Source: Scalesia atractyloides
Lineage: Eukaryota; Streptophyta; Magnoliopsida; Asterales; Asteraceae
Assembly (NCBI GenBank): GCA_947069175.1
Contig: CAMTDV010000007.1
Location: forward strand, 51,169,681 to 51,233,680
Length of the DNA: 64,000 nucleotides
Reading direction: 5' to 3'
Shown here: in pieces, positions 1 through 11,851 of the stretch
How positions within the stretch are numbered: the stretch's first letter is position 1
Layout: every line of letters starts with the position of its first letter
The notes under the pieces: model-generated
What the model saw: the letters and a program-made list of their open reading frames with translations, nothing else
The model's database searches: none
What the model was told of the DNA's origin: nothing
Made by a program: the position numbers and the translations under genes

Positions 1-948
1 CCTGTGTTGCAGAGATCATCATAGGAGTCTGAGATTGAAGACCATAAACATACAGAGTCTTCTGTGCAGAGGTGAGAGGACTATACACCAAGTTAGAGCT
101 ACCCGGTGTGTGTGAGCTTCCTTGCAGAGGGCTGTAAACAAGATTCTAAGACATTAATGCCGCGTTCTGCCCTGTAATACCAGCTGCCATCAGACTGCTT
201 TGATGATTGATGTCCTTCTGTTTATTGTCTATCTCACATGACTTGATAGTTGCAATCATTTCCGTGAAGGTGACATCGTTCAGATTTTTCGTCTTCTTGA
301 TCATGCCCACATCAGCATCCTAGCTCTTGGACAAAGAGTTCAACAGCTATTTATTCATAGCACTGTTCGTAAGAGAGATTTCAGCTGAAATAATCTGAGA
401 GACAAGCTTCACATATCTTCGAATTTGAATCTCAATGGTTTCTCCATATATGTGGTTGAATGAGCTGAACTGTTGATTCAGCTGATTAACCCGACTTGCT
501 TTCATATCAGCGTTTCCCTCATAGATATTATGTAGTTCGCTCCACACCTGCTTAGCTGTCTTGCAATTTCTGACAGCTATGGAGATGTCGGGTCCGAGTG
601 CCATTGTTAGAATAGCGGAGGCTTTCTCATCTTCTTCGATTATCTTCACGTCTTCAGGAGTCCACAAATGACTAGGTTTGGGGATCTTTGTGTCCGGATC
701 TTCAACAGTGCTATAAACTATGGTTCGAGGACCATTTATGATACATCTCCAAACCCCCGGCTCTTTAGCCTTGCAGTATTGCTCAAACCTGAACTTCTAT
801 TCATGATATTCGTCACCATATGGCAGATGGGGCACCTTTGTAGAAGTGCCAATGACTTGTCTAGTTCTTGATGAAGAGCCAGCGTCTGCGACTACAAAGC
901 TGTCAGGGTGGCATTTGTCAGATCCTGAGCTGTCATGTAACTATTCAT
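1..948 (-). pseudogene. Copia gag polyprotein fragment (UBN2-type Gag)
   Basis: The minus-strand frame starts with an ATG at 946-948 and soon meets an in-frame TAG. Its best stretch is 347-667, which reads as a plant Copia Gag of the UBN2 family: an acidic start (WTPEDVKIIEEDEKA), then the conserved core KTAKQVWSELHNIYEG and VNQLNQQFSSF. Gag of this family forms the cytoplasmic virus-like particle. The frame continues to the left edge with further stops and shifts and with Gln/Ser/Pro-rich sequence. The zinc knuckle is not reached within the window. This is a decayed copy. Confidence 0.75.
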
Positions 949-1019
949 TTTTTTGAATTTTACCAAGTAAAATTAAGGTTAATTTTAATTTCTAATTATG
1001 AACAGTCCTTAACAAGTCT

Positions 1020-1600
1020 CAGATAATGGTCCAAAATGAGAATCCGAAACAGTAATCCGGAATGCTATCAGAGACACAACAACAATAACTCGGATGAATC
1101 CGAAATGCTTTCTTGATCCGAGATTAAAAATCAATCCGAAATGGAGATGAAATCCGAAATGGGAAATGATCCGAATTGCTAGTTATCCGAGATGAATGCC
1201 AATCGGAGATAAGAGGCGATCCGAAATGGAGAAACATATCCGGAATAAAGGCCTGATCCGGAATGAGAGTCTGATCCAAAATAAGAACCCTTATCCGAAT
1301 CAACTGTGTTCCGAAATTCCTACAAACAGATGAACACAAGGTAATTTAAATAGTGTTGTTGAGAAGTCCGATGAACAATTATCCGGAATCAATCCGAGGG
1401 ATGATCTTCTTCGTGTTCTTCGGGATCTTTAACGATTCCGTATCTGAATTGCTTGAATCTCCTTCGGTTTTCTCAGAACAGTAGCAGTCCGAGATGAGAA
1501 AGCAGTAGCAATCTTCAATAGATCTTCAACAGTGATATTCCGAGATGACTAACAGCAACAGTTCTTCGAGATCTGTCTTCTTCAGTTCGTGACACCGAGA
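1020..1600. repeat. Degenerate decamer repeat array in the Copia leader
   Basis: Dispersed copies of a roughly 10-base motif close to ATCCGAAATG occur every 12-30 bases between the gag start and the primer site. Copies also drift to TCCGAGATG and TCCGGAATG. The same motif fills the leader of the unrelated-LTR element at 60120-60560. Confidence 0.7.
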
Positions 1601-1617
1601 GCCTGTATCGAACAGCA

Positions 1618-1630
1618 GGCTTTAATACTA
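1618..1630 (-). other. Decayed primer-binding site (initiator Met tRNA)
   Basis: The plus strand reads GGCTTTAATACTA where intact elements in this window read GGCTCTGATACCA. All three differences are C-to-T or G-to-A changes. It lies two bases inside the LTR, as expected for a minus-strand element. Confidence 0.65.
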
Positions 1631-1632
1631 AT

Positions 1633-1926
1633 TGTAAGTCCCTGATACGGATCTGTACACGGTATCACAACCACTAATCGATTGCGGAAATAAAGATTAG
1701 ATGAACAAGAACAATCCCTGATTAATCAACTTGCATACACCGAATGGTGTCTGATACAAGATATCTGAATAAGAAACTGACAAGCAACCCCAATACTAAC
1801 CCTAACACATGTATTTCAAAACCCACTAATTACAACCCTAGGCCCATAAAGCTCTAGGAAGCCCATTCCTTCATCCTTAGCCCAAAATACAACCAATGTG
1901 TAAACCTTTTAGCCAGGGGCCCAACA
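1633..1926 (-). repeat. Copia 5' LTR (294 bp)
   Basis: It begins TGTAAGTCC and ends CCCAACA on the plus strand, giving TG...CA ends, next to the decayed primer site. The partner LTR is outside the window. Confidence 0.6.
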
Positions 1927-2819
1927 TAGAGGGAGGGGGTAGATAGAGAGATAAGAGAAACGGTTTTTATATGTAAATACATATTATACATAAATTATAT
2001 TAATTCTTAATTTTTTATATGTAGAAAGACCAAATTACCCTTGTGTAACCTAATTTAACAAAAAGATCTATCTGAGTTAAGGCTAAAGGACTTAACGTAT
2101 AGGATTTTGAAACATTAAGTACAAAACTTTTCAATTTTAAATAGAAAGAACACCGCCTAAATGGAGTATAAAGATAAAGAACAAAATTTGCAATTCTTTC
2201 TAATATACTAATATTTTTTTTGTAACTTTTTAGTTATTAGTTTAATAGCAAGGGCATTTTGGTCATTTCACATCCACTTAACACCAAAAACTAACATCTA
2301 TCCACGTTAAGGACTATTCGAAAAATGAGCGTGCAAAAGTTGGGGACTATAGCTATAATTTTAAAAAGGTAAGGACTATAAATGAACTTTCACCAAAGCA
2401 CAGGGACCATCTGGACATTTTTGCTTATATTTTAAAGTAAATTACAAAGATTGTCCTTTATTTATACACAAAATTTCACTCTCTGTCATTTAACTTTGAT
2501 TTGTACATTGCATGTCCTTTAAATAACAATTTTACACTTCCACAAACCCAGTTATATGCACCCATGTGCCTTACATGTAGGGTCAAAATTGTTAGTTTAC
2601 TCTCTCCCTGCACGTTAAAAGCCCTAGACTCTTCATCCTCACACAAATTAGTGTTTCTTCATTCAAGCACATCATCATATCATAATCACGAAATGATACT
2701 TTACAAAAAGATCAGCCAACTACTTTTTCATCTCACTCTACCACTTCAAAACTATTATAAAAAGTAGATGATGATTTTTTCATTTCATTCTCATTCTACC
2801 ACTTCAAAGAATCGCAAAG
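1927..2819. other. AT-rich spacer without a gene
   Basis: No supported coding sequence is visible. The text around 2280-2430 (GGACTAT and CTATAAAT phrases repeated) looks like a worn interspersed repeat. The 88-codon ORF at 2501-2767 has no recognisable domain and is probably chance. Confidence 0.5.
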
Positions 2820-3480
2820 ACAAACACCAATGTTAATGATGAATCCATCTCTGATGATAACGATGATGAGGATGACGACACATTGGCGGTGGTTCGAGGT
2901 TCGATACAGGATTTGAATATGACGAAATGGTGGCTACTCATTCTCTTAAAAATGCTTACATTTGGAACCTAAAACAAACACAAATTGATAAACCAAGTTC
3001 TCAATTACGTATTTTATGGAAAGTATATTCTTTGGTGACCAGTAAGTGAAATCTATAGAACCTTTAGAAACGGAAAATTTTGTGCTTGCTAGTTTCAATC
3101 ATTCCAAGGATCCAGATTCTGGAAGTGAAAGTGACATTTTGTCTATGAATCCTAAACCATCATATGCTATCGAGTCTTCACAAACTTTTGATTCAAGAAA
3201 ACCCGAATTGAGATGAATGATTTGGTTTAAGGCGGAACCTCTTTTAAGGATGAAGAAAAACAAATGCAATCTCAACAATAGTGAAACTAATTTAGATCAA
3301 GAATCATCTGATGCATCAAAAGATAACGATGATTCTTTAAATCAATGGTTGAACTTTGGAACATTGACAGGTGGATTTCTGATGATGTGCTTAAACGAAA
3401 AAAACTCTAATTTGTGTGAGGATGAAGAGTCTCAGGCTTTTAAATTGCAAGAAGAGGGTAAATTGACAATTCTTACGTGA
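2820..3480 (+). pseudogene. Possible decayed Ser/Asp-rich coding sequence
   Basis: A frame open from about 3090 continues through a TGA just before 3217 and then to 3480. It encodes hydrophilic Ser/Asn/Asp/Glu-rich protein (for example DSGSESDILSMNP before the stop and ETNLDQESSDASKDNDD after it). Upstream, 2820-3060 is rich in GAT/GAC codons in mixed frames. The low-complexity, protein-like composition on both sides of the stop suggests a dead gene or retrotransposon gag, but I do not recognise the family. It may equally be non-coding AT-rich DNA. Confidence 0.25.
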
Positions 3481-3582
3481 GGGGTATATGGGTGCATTTA
3501 ACTAGGTTGGTGGATGATGGTTAAATAAAAGGACAAGGTATGTAAAAAATTGTTATACGAAGGACATAATTGTAATTGTGTG

Positions 3583-3589
3583 TATAAAT
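3583..3589 (+). promoter_or_regulatory. Candidate TATA box of the triosephosphate isomerase gene
   Basis: TATAAAT lies about 215 bases before the start codon. The sequence between is CT-rich (3700-3780), as is usual for a plant 5' UTR, and a reverse telo-box-like TAGGGTTTA occurs at 3776-3784. Start-site position is inferred. Confidence 0.45.
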
Positions 3590-3802
3590 TTATGGTTGCC
3601 AGAATCGTATGTGTCCACGCGCCAAGAAAGAGCGTGAAAAGTAGAAACACCCATTGATGCTCGTGTAGAGAAAGCATCACCATTAAACTCATCGCTTCAT
3701 TCACAGCCACCTTGACCACACTCACAGTATCCCTACCAACCCCCTCTCATTTTCATCTTCATCTCTCACCTCACCTAGGGTTTACTCCACTGCAACATAA
3801 CA

Positions 3803-6800
3803 ATGGCGATGATTTCTACTTACCTAACTCCATCTTCTCAACTTTCCGGCCCTAAATCCTCCACCGCCGCTTCTCCGCCCCACTTCTCCGGTCTCCGCCG
3901 CTCCTCCGCTTCACTCTCCACCACTCAATCCTTCGTTTACTCCGTCAATTCTCAAACTCTCCGTTATTCCTCTTCTTCTAATCGAACTTCCAGAGGCATC
4001 GTCGCCATGGCTAGCTCCGGGAAGGTATAATCGTTTTTTATAATTCGGTTATGTTGTTCTGATTATAGATCTGTTATTTCGTTATTGATGTTACGCTTTT
4101 GCAGATGTTATGTTGGGAATGAGAATCAATGATTTAATTTGCAGGAGTGAAGAAATTTAATTAGTCCGATTGTTGATTTTTTTTGTCTGTTTGATTTGGT
4201 AGTCTGAGTGAATTTGTGGTGGAAAACATAAAAGTAGGTATTGTGTAGTTTTTGTCATGTGTTGACTTGAAACTAGTGGTTAATCAGTTATTCAGTTTAG
4301 GCGTTTTGTTGATAAAAAATATACTTTTTAATTTTAGGACTTGCACATGTGTACCTTTGTACCTTGAGGTTTTTTATATAAGGAGTTGGAATAATAATTT
4401 AAGCTCCTTGATTTTTAATGATTTTGGGGAGCAAATTGGTAAACATAGGTTGGGGGTTGCATGCTTGCATAGTCATTAGGCTGATTAAGTCGATTTATAA
4501 ACAAATCTAATTAGTTGCATGATGTCACCACTTGAAAATATTTATAAATTGAATGTAGTTTGACTAATGGACAATAAGCAAGTAAAAAGGTTACATTATG
4601 CTAACACCTGGTGCAAGTGAATCTTGTTCTAGTTCTGAATGTTGGTTTTTAGTGTTGTAACAAAGATGTTGTTGGAAGTTTTGAACTAGGCCTTTGAATG
4701 GTCAAATGGAAGACGAATCTTTGTTCCACGCAGCATGTTCTAGATTATGTCCAAGCCCGTCCTTAATTGCCTCATTCACTGTTTTCTCAATATTAGTGAC
4801 TGACAAGTTTCAAATTTTTTCTTTTGTTACAGTTCTTTGTTGGTGGCAACTGGAAGTGTGTAAGTAATCTTGCCTTCTATTTCCTTGATTATAGATTAGA
4901 AATTCAAAACACCACAGATATTTTCCATCAACAAAGTTATGATTGCACATTTGCACTGAATATTTAATACCTTAATAAACGTATATGTAAGGCCTTTATG
5001 TTTTCTGCTTGATTTATACCTAAGTCCAGCTCACAGAATTTATGAAACCGTTCATCTTTTCTCCATAGCTTTTGTTATTCTTGTCTTGTCTAGCTGTAGT
5101 TCCTTCTAATGATTTGTCTTGTAAATTCATTCTAGAATGGAACAAAAGATTCTATCAAGCAGCTAGTCTCAGACTTGAACAGTGCAACTTTGGAGCCTGA
5201 TGTTGGTTAGTTTGTTCTTTCTTCAATTTTGTTTTTCTAAACTGGAACATAATCACATCATGTTTTTCATACCAATTACTCAAGAGGTGAATGTATAAAT
5301 CTGTGTGTCTCACACTTTTTAAAACCAAGATCTTTACGAAGCCTGTTAATCTGTTATTATGTGATCGTTTAAGTTCTGAATTTTTTGTCAAATTCTTGAT
5401 CCTCTGGTGGTGTAAAGATATTTGTTCTGGTGTTCTTTGAAACTTTTGGTGTTTCAGTAAATTTTTATTCATAATTCATGGACCTTCTGATCTTTTATGT
5501 ATACTGAGCAGATGTTGTTGTGGGACCCCCTTTTGTTTATATTGATCAAGTAAAGAACTCATTAACCGATCGCATTGAGATAGCTGCTCAAAATTCTTGG
5601 ATTGGGAAAGGTGGAGCATTTACGGGAGAGATTAGGTATTCATCTTCATTTAACATATTATTTTACTTGATATATGTTATAATATATAAACTATAGTCAA
5701 AACTAATGTAACATAACTTTACAATCCTTTTGATTGCAGTGCGGAGCAATTGAAAGATATTGGATGCAAATGGGTGATCCTTGGGCATTCTGAGAGGAGA
5801 CACGTGATTGGGGAAGATGATCAGGTGATTTTTTATTAAAATTTTGATTTGGGTTATGCTGACTGCATAGGTAATTAATGTAGTTCGAACATCAGTTTAT
5901 AGGTAAGAAGGCTGCTTATGCGTTGGGTCAGGATCTTGGAGTAATAGCTTGCATTGGAGAACTGTTGGAAGAAAGAGAAGCTGGCAAAACCTTTGACGTT
6001 TGTTTCAAGCAGTTGAAAGCCTATGCAGGCATGCTTTCTTTGCATTTTTCTGCTTTTATACTACAATTCACTTAGCTTACTTTAGTTTTTTGTTTTTAGG
6101 TACTTTGTTTGCCTAAAGACAAATAAAAACATATTTTAGATCATATTTTAGGGGCGTTCATGGTCCGGTTTGGCCAAAATTCTTGACCGAATTGCTAACT
6201 ATGGTTTCGGGAAACAACAAACCAAACTGACCGGCTTGGGTGGGTGGCTGCATTGACCCTTTTTTGCAGGTTTGGTGGTTTGAACCGGATAAAGATAGTT
6301 CATGAATAAAGTACAAATAAATAGCTCCATATTAAAAAAAATACTAAAAAAATAATATAGTAAAAAAAGTTTGTGTTTATGGCTGGTTCCAAGTTCCAAA
6401 TCGTCGGATGATCTGTTAAACTGCCAAACGCCAGAATCGGTCGGCTTGATTCAGTTTGGATGGTTTAAAACGGGTTTTCTTAACGTTGTAGATAGTAAAA
6501 TGCCTAGGTAAATGTAACATGCATCCTTAATTTGTGCAGATGCTGTGCCCAGTTGGGATAACATTGTAATTGCATACGAGCCTGTATGGGCTATTGGAAC
6601 CGGTAAAGTGGCTTCACCTGAGCAGGCTCAGGAAGTACACGTGGCTGTTCGTGATTGGCTTGCTAAAAACGTATCACCCGAAGTTGCATCTAAGACACGT
6701 ATCATCTATGGAGGTATTACGTATATTTATGTCTGTGTGTGTATATGTGTATATGAAAGGTATAATGCACTTCAATACTTACGATGAGTGATTAATTACC

Positions 6801-7027
6801 TTCCCAGGATCTGTAAACGCCGGCAACTCAGCTGATCTGGCAAAAAAAGAAGACATTGATGGATTTCTTGTTGGTGGTGCTTCTTTAAAGGTATAAAAAC
6901 TAATCTATATTCTATTATTTGCGGTCAAAATGGATTATAATCAAATTTGATGCTTGTAAATTTAATGCAGGGTGCTGATTTTGCAACCATCATTAATTCC
7001 GTGACTGCCAAGAAAGTTGCTGCTTGA
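3803..7027 (+). CDS. TPI: Triosephosphate isomerase, chloroplastic (9 exons)
   Basis: It interconverts dihydroxyacetone phosphate and glyceraldehyde 3-phosphate in the plastid (Calvin cycle, plastid glycolysis). Exons: 3803-4024, 4833-4859, 5136-5205, 5512-5635, 5740-5824, 5896-6028, 6540-6713, 6808-6890 and 6971-7027. Together they total 975 bp, encoding 324 residues with no internal stop. The first 60-70 residues are Ser/Thr/Pro-rich with few acidic residues and look like a plastid transit peptide. Visible catalytic features are Asn/Lys in GGNWKC (exon 2), His in the GHSERR motif (exon 5) and Glu in AYEPVWAIGTGK (exon 7). The phosphate-binding loop is in IIYGGSVN and VGGASLKG. The exons are intact, so the gene is probably functional. 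Intron 6 (6029-6539) starts with GC instead of GT and carries repeat-like DNA. The ATG is the first in the CT-rich leader. Confidence 0.96.
6140..6490. mobile_element. Possible MITE-type insertion in intron 6 of the isomerase gene
   Basis: The intron is the second longest of the gene. From about 6150 it carries GGGGCGTTCATGGTCCGG and several CCGGTTTG-like phrases typical of short non-autonomous DNA transposons in plant introns. I could not find clear terminal inverted repeats or a target duplication. Confidence 0.3.
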
Positions 7028-7907
7028 ACTTGATGATCACGTCTTGTTCGGTTTTGGATTCGGGGTAAGTATCTTAGAGTGTATCTTTTTTTTCAGATTA
7101 TGATCCTAAAAGTCGGGTGCATATCAATGCAATATTTACAATGTGCATATTTTTGCACACAAGATTTGTAATAGATATTATAACCCCAAGTCCACAGGAC
7201 TCTTGGTCATAACTCTAAAAGAACAAAGAATATGAAATAAAGTAAATGGGAAATTTACGTGAAGTTGCTTTTGTTTCTGGTTTACCTTCCTCAAAATTTT
7301 ATATCTTGGCATCTAGGGGTGAGTAAAAACACAGATTAACCGAACTGAAATAACAGAAGAAAATTATATACTGCTGGTTCGGTTTTAATATTTCTGATAA
7401 CCAACTATTATCGGTATGGTTTTGGTTACATTATTGGTATGGTTTTGGTTACATATTAAAGCTGACCAAATCCAAAATATTTATTTAATTTGTTTTAGGT
7501 TTTATATTTTTGTCATAGCCGAAATCTGTATTGAACATGGTTTAACGAAAGCCAAGCCCAAAAATGAAGTAATGGGTCACTAACTGATAACGAAACCAAA
7601 CCGATTGGTGACTTTTACATTTTCAATTACATCTATCTGAACAGAGGCTTAGATGTGTTCTAAGAGTACTTAGCTTGTGATTTAGATAAGCTCAACTTAG
7701 TGACTTGTAAAACGTGCGCTACAAGTTGTACATTGTTCCGGATCAACTGCTTGAGTGGGAATTAATCCAAGGTTAAATTAGTTAAAATCACAATTCATAC
7801 TCAGAATATGTACTCTTGAATCCTTCATCAACCCATTTGCAAAGCAATCATACCCCTTTATGCATATATATGTACCCCTGTATATTTGATGGAGGTCGTC
7901 AAAAGAG
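7028..7907. other. Isomerase 3' region and repeat-like spacer
   Basis: The gene's 3' UTR should occupy roughly the first 250 bases (AATAAA-like AT-rich runs near 7230). From about 7312 (CTAGGGGTGAG) to 7610 the text looks like another worn short transposon. It includes a 23-base near-tandem duplication around 7410-7455 (TATGGTTTTGGTTAC twice). No gene seen. Confidence 0.4.
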
Positions 7908-8096
7908 ATGGATCAACTCGATCTGAACCATAGAAGCTTGGAGTCGAAACATGGACGGAGATACCAAAGCATCTCGTTGCCACCACTGCCTTTGGTTGCG
8001 TTTTCTGGCGTTGTCGTTTTCTTGTTGTCTCTCTCACAATACTCCAACTTCATGTCTTGGTCAAGTGATGTAGAGTGTATCTCCAGCTGTTCCTGA
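7908..8096 (+). CDS. Short one-helix membrane ORF, possibly a truncated gene
   Basis: The 62-residue ORF has a polar start (DLNHRSLESKHGRRYQS). One strong hydrophobic segment follows at about residues 25-45 (LPPLPLVAFSGVVVFLLSL), ending in SQYSNF. The order proline-rich entry, helix, then Ser/Tyr-x-Tyr exit resembles the first third of the membrane protein at 10219-10611. It may therefore be a decayed member of the same plant-specific family whose second half is lost. The reading frame continues after the TGA for some 30 codons without similarity I recognise. I cannot assign a function. Confidence 0.35.
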   Translation: MDQLDLNHRSLESKHGRRYQSISLPPLPLVAFSGVVVFLLSLSQYSNFMSWSSDVECISSCS

Positions 8097-10218
8097 TTTT
8101 AATACCGGTGATTTGCGTCCTTCTCTTGTCTTCAAGCTCGATCACCCAACGGTTAGTGGGTTAGTTTCAGTTCTTGAAAGCGGAACCACACCATAAACAT
8201 GAATCCTGTTGTTTATGACCCTTACGTTGACTGAACAAAACAAGCCTTTGAAATAATATCCTGTTAGCGTTCAATATAGTTGGTATCTTCACTCGTCTTT
8301 GATGTACCACAAATTTCACTAAAGGTAATAAATATCAAGCAGTGTTTGTGATTGTGTGCAATTTGTTGAACTACATAAGTTACTAGCATGTACATCCTTA
8401 ACTAGCGAGCTAAATAAAGTTCGAAGCAACTTGGGTTCGAGCTCATAGTATTTAATTTGAACTAGAAGTTGAGTTTGTTTCGACTCAGACTCGCATGTGG
8501 CTTGGTTATTTGATTTGTGTTTCTGAGTGGTGATGAAGTCGAATGCTTTTCTTACAATAACCAAGTTAACAGCAATCTCAAATTATTTTGCCTTTAATAA
8601 CAAATGATCCAAGGAAATCAACGATGAAGTTTATTTGAACAAGCCAATCTTTAGCTCAATATTGGCTTGATTTTTTATATGAGGCGAGTACTCAGAATTA
8701 GGATTTTTTTTATCCATCTATTAAAAGAAAAAAACCTAGTTATGGGCTAGGAATTTTATTGTAGTAAGTTGATTATCCATAATTTTTTTCTTACCGATTT
8801 TTACTTCCAAAGAAGTCAATAAAATTAAAATACTAATAAATTAAAGCAATTGAAAAATAAACGAACAACTCACTTATGGCTTTATTGAATAAACTCAATT
8901 CGGAGTGAGAAAGGTAGCTTTGAAAAAGTAGAGATAAGGAAAAAAATTGAATCTTTCGGATTTATTCTCGCTTCAATTCCTTAAAAAGATTGAATTATCT
9001 TTGTGTGTTGTTATTTATTTTATTTTTTAAAGGTAAATTTGGATCGTGAGAATCAAACCTGGGATCTAATGGCTTCTAAATCTTATCTCACTAAAAAAAT
9101 GCCAAAACTATAACGCATGATCACATTATTTTTTATCGTAATGTTTAAACACCCTATTATAACATAGATTTTACGAGTTTGAGTTTATCAATTAACATAA
9201 ACAGTCTTTGTTTGTTTAAGGTTGATTTGGAAACATGTTTAACTAAGCAGGTCTGTCTTAAGTGCTTCACGAATTTACCTGTTTACTTTTATAAAATTTT
9301 AGGAGGTTTATAGCTAAATGTTCAATAGCTTCAGTTATGTAAATACAGTTGTTTTATAAAGATGTGTTCATCATGTAAAGTTTTAATTCTAAAGAAACAC
9401 ATAAAGATAATTTGATTCGCCCTTAAATCCCGTGCCTTAAGACCCTAAATTAAATTTTATGAGCCCCACTACTAAAATTAAATTTAATTAGTCTCGTAAG
9501 TTTGAATTTTGTTTGATATCAAAAGGTAGATAAACGAAGCTATCAATTATCACAGGAAGCGTAAATCATTCGAGCCGAGCTTTTACAGCATTGAGTTTGT
9601 CTCGTTTAACTTATAAAAGATTAAGCTTGAGCTCGACTAATTTTTCTAAAACTCGAACTTAGTTTGTGAGTATCTTTCAAAGTCGAAATCAACTTGTTTA
9701 CTATTAATTAATTTATATAGCTTTACATTTATCTTTTCATATAATTATAATTATAGTTTTTATATATAACATAATGTATATTATTAGGTATTTTTACCAT
9801 ATTTATATAGATAATAATATATATTAACATACATAATTTGCTCGTAACCGACTCAGGCTCAATAAGTGAAGCTCGAGCTCGAACTCGTTTATCAAACAGC
9901 TTACTTTTACACTCTAGTTTCTTTCTACAAACCAATCTTGAGTAACTTACAAACGGCTCAACCTGATTCAAACTTTTAACAGACCAATCTCGAGTAACCA
10001 TCGAACCAAGAAAATCCCAACCCATAAAGCTCAGAGCACAACCAAATAAAACATCAAACATAAAAGTACAACTCATATAACTCAATGTACAACAACTCAT
10101 AGCACAACATCACTACCATCAAATTACACTTTCAATCTACCAAGTAAACCCATAAAACAAACCAAATGTAAAGTCTATAACAACAACAAACTAAAACACA
10201 TAAAAAAAACAATATCTT
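8097..10218. other. AT-rich spacer with dispersed repeat remnants
   Basis: I see no supported gene in this stretch. Phrases such as CTCGAGCTCG and GAGCTTGAGCTCG at 9560-9700 and 9840-9900 recur at 45760-45850 and 46590-46700. This suggests a dispersed short transposon family flanking AT-rich cores. The longest ORF (9729-10100, minus) overlaps this repeat and looks accidental. Confidence 0.45.
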
Positions 10219-10611
10219 TTACACATCAAAACCAACCTTCAACAACAGTCTCACGATAAACAGCACCAACAAGATCAAAGCAGCCACCCCCCACGGCGAG
10301 CTTCCCTCCGCCGGCAGCTGGTAGTAGGCCTGCCGGCGCCGGCGTTCCCACGGCGACAACCCAAACCCAAAAAACTTTTCTGGGTTCTCCACACTTGACA
10401 ACCATTTGACAGCAAAAAGTAGCAATAAAGGAGTGATTAAAAGCACCCAATTGAAGCTTTCTTCAGCTTCTTCAATGGCCTCTTCATATGATGAGTACCA
10501 TTGGAACCCAAGGAAGAAGAAGATGAGTGATAGGATTAAAAGAACTGGGTATGGAAGTGGATTTAGTGAGAATGTTTCTAGAATGGAAGAGTTTGAGTTT
10601 GTGTGTGTCAT
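10219..10611 (-). CDS. Plant-type small membrane protein of unknown function (130 aa)
   Basis: The frame is open up to 10887, but the first 92 codons lack protein-like character. I take the internal Met at 10609-10611 as the start (MTHTNSNSSILETF). The 130-residue product has three hydrophobic segments: about residues 18-35 (LPYPVLLILSLIFFFLGF), 50-66 (WVLLITPLLLLFAVKWL) and 108-125 (WGVAALILLVLFIVRLL). Between the first two is an acidic loop (SSYEEAIEEAEES). Before the last is a basic, Ser/Pro-Trp motif region (LSPWERRRRQAYYQ, then SSPWGVA). This layout recalls a plant-only family of small transmembrane proteins whose role is not established. It is a single exon with no frameshift and is probably a real gene. 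Confidence 0.7.
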   Translation of the reverse strand: MTHTNSNSSILETFSLNPLPYPVLLILSLIFFFLGFQWYSSYEEAIEEAEESFNWVLLITPLLLLFAVKWLSSVENPEKFFGFGLSPWERRRRQAYYQLPAEGSSPWGVAALILLVLFIVRLLLKVGFDV

Positions 10612-11851
10612 TTCACCTTCAGTGTGTGTGATATGAAATAATGGAATTATGGAAACTTGATGAAGGATGTTAATGTGGATGTCAATTAGTTGGGTTACTG
10701 ATTTTGTGGGATTCCTTTGTGATTGATCCAAGTGTAGGAAGTCGATAGTTTTTTTTGGGAAGTGAGTGTACATGTTTTGATGCACATGGTATAAATGGGA
10801 ATTGGTCTTTATGTGATTAAAGACTAAATTGCCCCTCACCCACTTTTGTAAAGTTGTGGTGGGAGCCATAGTTGTGGACATTTTCATATTGTGTAAAGAA
10901 AATGATTATGGTTTTTGATGTAACTTGTACACTTCTTTTTCCTTAACATTAACATGTGGCTATATTTAGCTGTTTTTACTACTTTTTTAGTGTATAGGGA
11001 TGATGCTAGGTTTGAGTATGAATGGCTATTAGTAATTACAGTTTTAAACATGATTTTAAAACCATGAGTCATTGATGCATACTTGTGGAATATCGGCTTA
11101 TATCAGTTTTATTTGTTTGTGATGCATGTAGTTAAAAATTAGTATTATGTTTCATTATTCGAAAACGAAAACTTGTTTTAAACTTAAATAGAAAACTAAT
11201 TTATACGCTCTCTAAACAGACTCCTAAATCTACATCAATGTACATCATAAGACTAGAACCATCAAGCACTTGGAAAAAACACATTTACTACATATCTTGA
11301 TTGTGCTAGACTACAGGCTCTTTGATAGACGTGAAATTTAGTACCACTTATTCATAACTCAGATAAACACATACAAAGATACATTATTATATGTTTTTGG
11401 TTTTTTTTCATGGAGATCCAAGCATATTAGTGGTCTTTAGAATCAAAAGATCACTCATTGTCCCTGGTTGGTTCGTAATGCATCGATCAAATACTTATGT
11501 GAGTGTCGTTGTGCAACCTTCTTAACTTAACAAATGACAAGAACAATCCGAGTGTCACATTGAATATGTTGCTTATGTCTACCAAACGCTTTTACGCTTT
11601 GTAACTTTTCAACATCACACTGAACATGGTGTTGGTGTTCATACATTCTTGCTTTGGCTATATTGATAATGTTTACAATTTGTTCACGCCTTAATAATTT
11701 AAAATTTGATTTTAACGATATAATGCAATACTTGTAGAGTGTATCGTGTTATTTGAAATATATGTTTTCCAAATATAGAGGTGTTGGTGGACCGAAAATC
11801 ATCTGTTAGATACCTAAAGGTTTAAGCAATTATATATGGGTCAGTTTGTTT
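10612..11851. other. AT-rich spacer upstream of the membrane protein gene
   Basis: This presumably contains the promoter and 5' UTR of the minus-strand gene at 10219-10611. No other coding sequence, RNA gene or complete repeat is recognised. Confidence 0.4.

Larger units (their letters stand above)
1..1926 (-). mobile_element. Copia-type LTR retrotransposon, 5' part only
   Basis: This element runs on the minus strand and leaves the window at the left. Reading right to left there is an LTR (1633-1926), a decayed initiator-Met primer site, a leader built of short repeats, and a broken gag reading frame. Only the 5' LTR is present, so no target duplication can be checked; the bases just right of the LTR are TAGAG. 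Protease, integrase, RT and RNase H would lie further left. Its leader repeats resemble those of the element at 55493-61049, although the two LTRs differ in sequence. Confidence 0.75.

Noticed and set aside
5896..5902. Exon 6 start at 5903 after the second TATAG
   Set aside because: Only the upstream acceptor at 5895 keeps the frame and supplies the conserved Phe-Ile-Gly before LysLys.
10612..10887. N-terminal extension of the membrane protein to 222 codons
   Set aside because: The extra 92 codons are His/Thr/Asn-rich and not protein-like, and the downstream Met gives the normal start for this type of protein.
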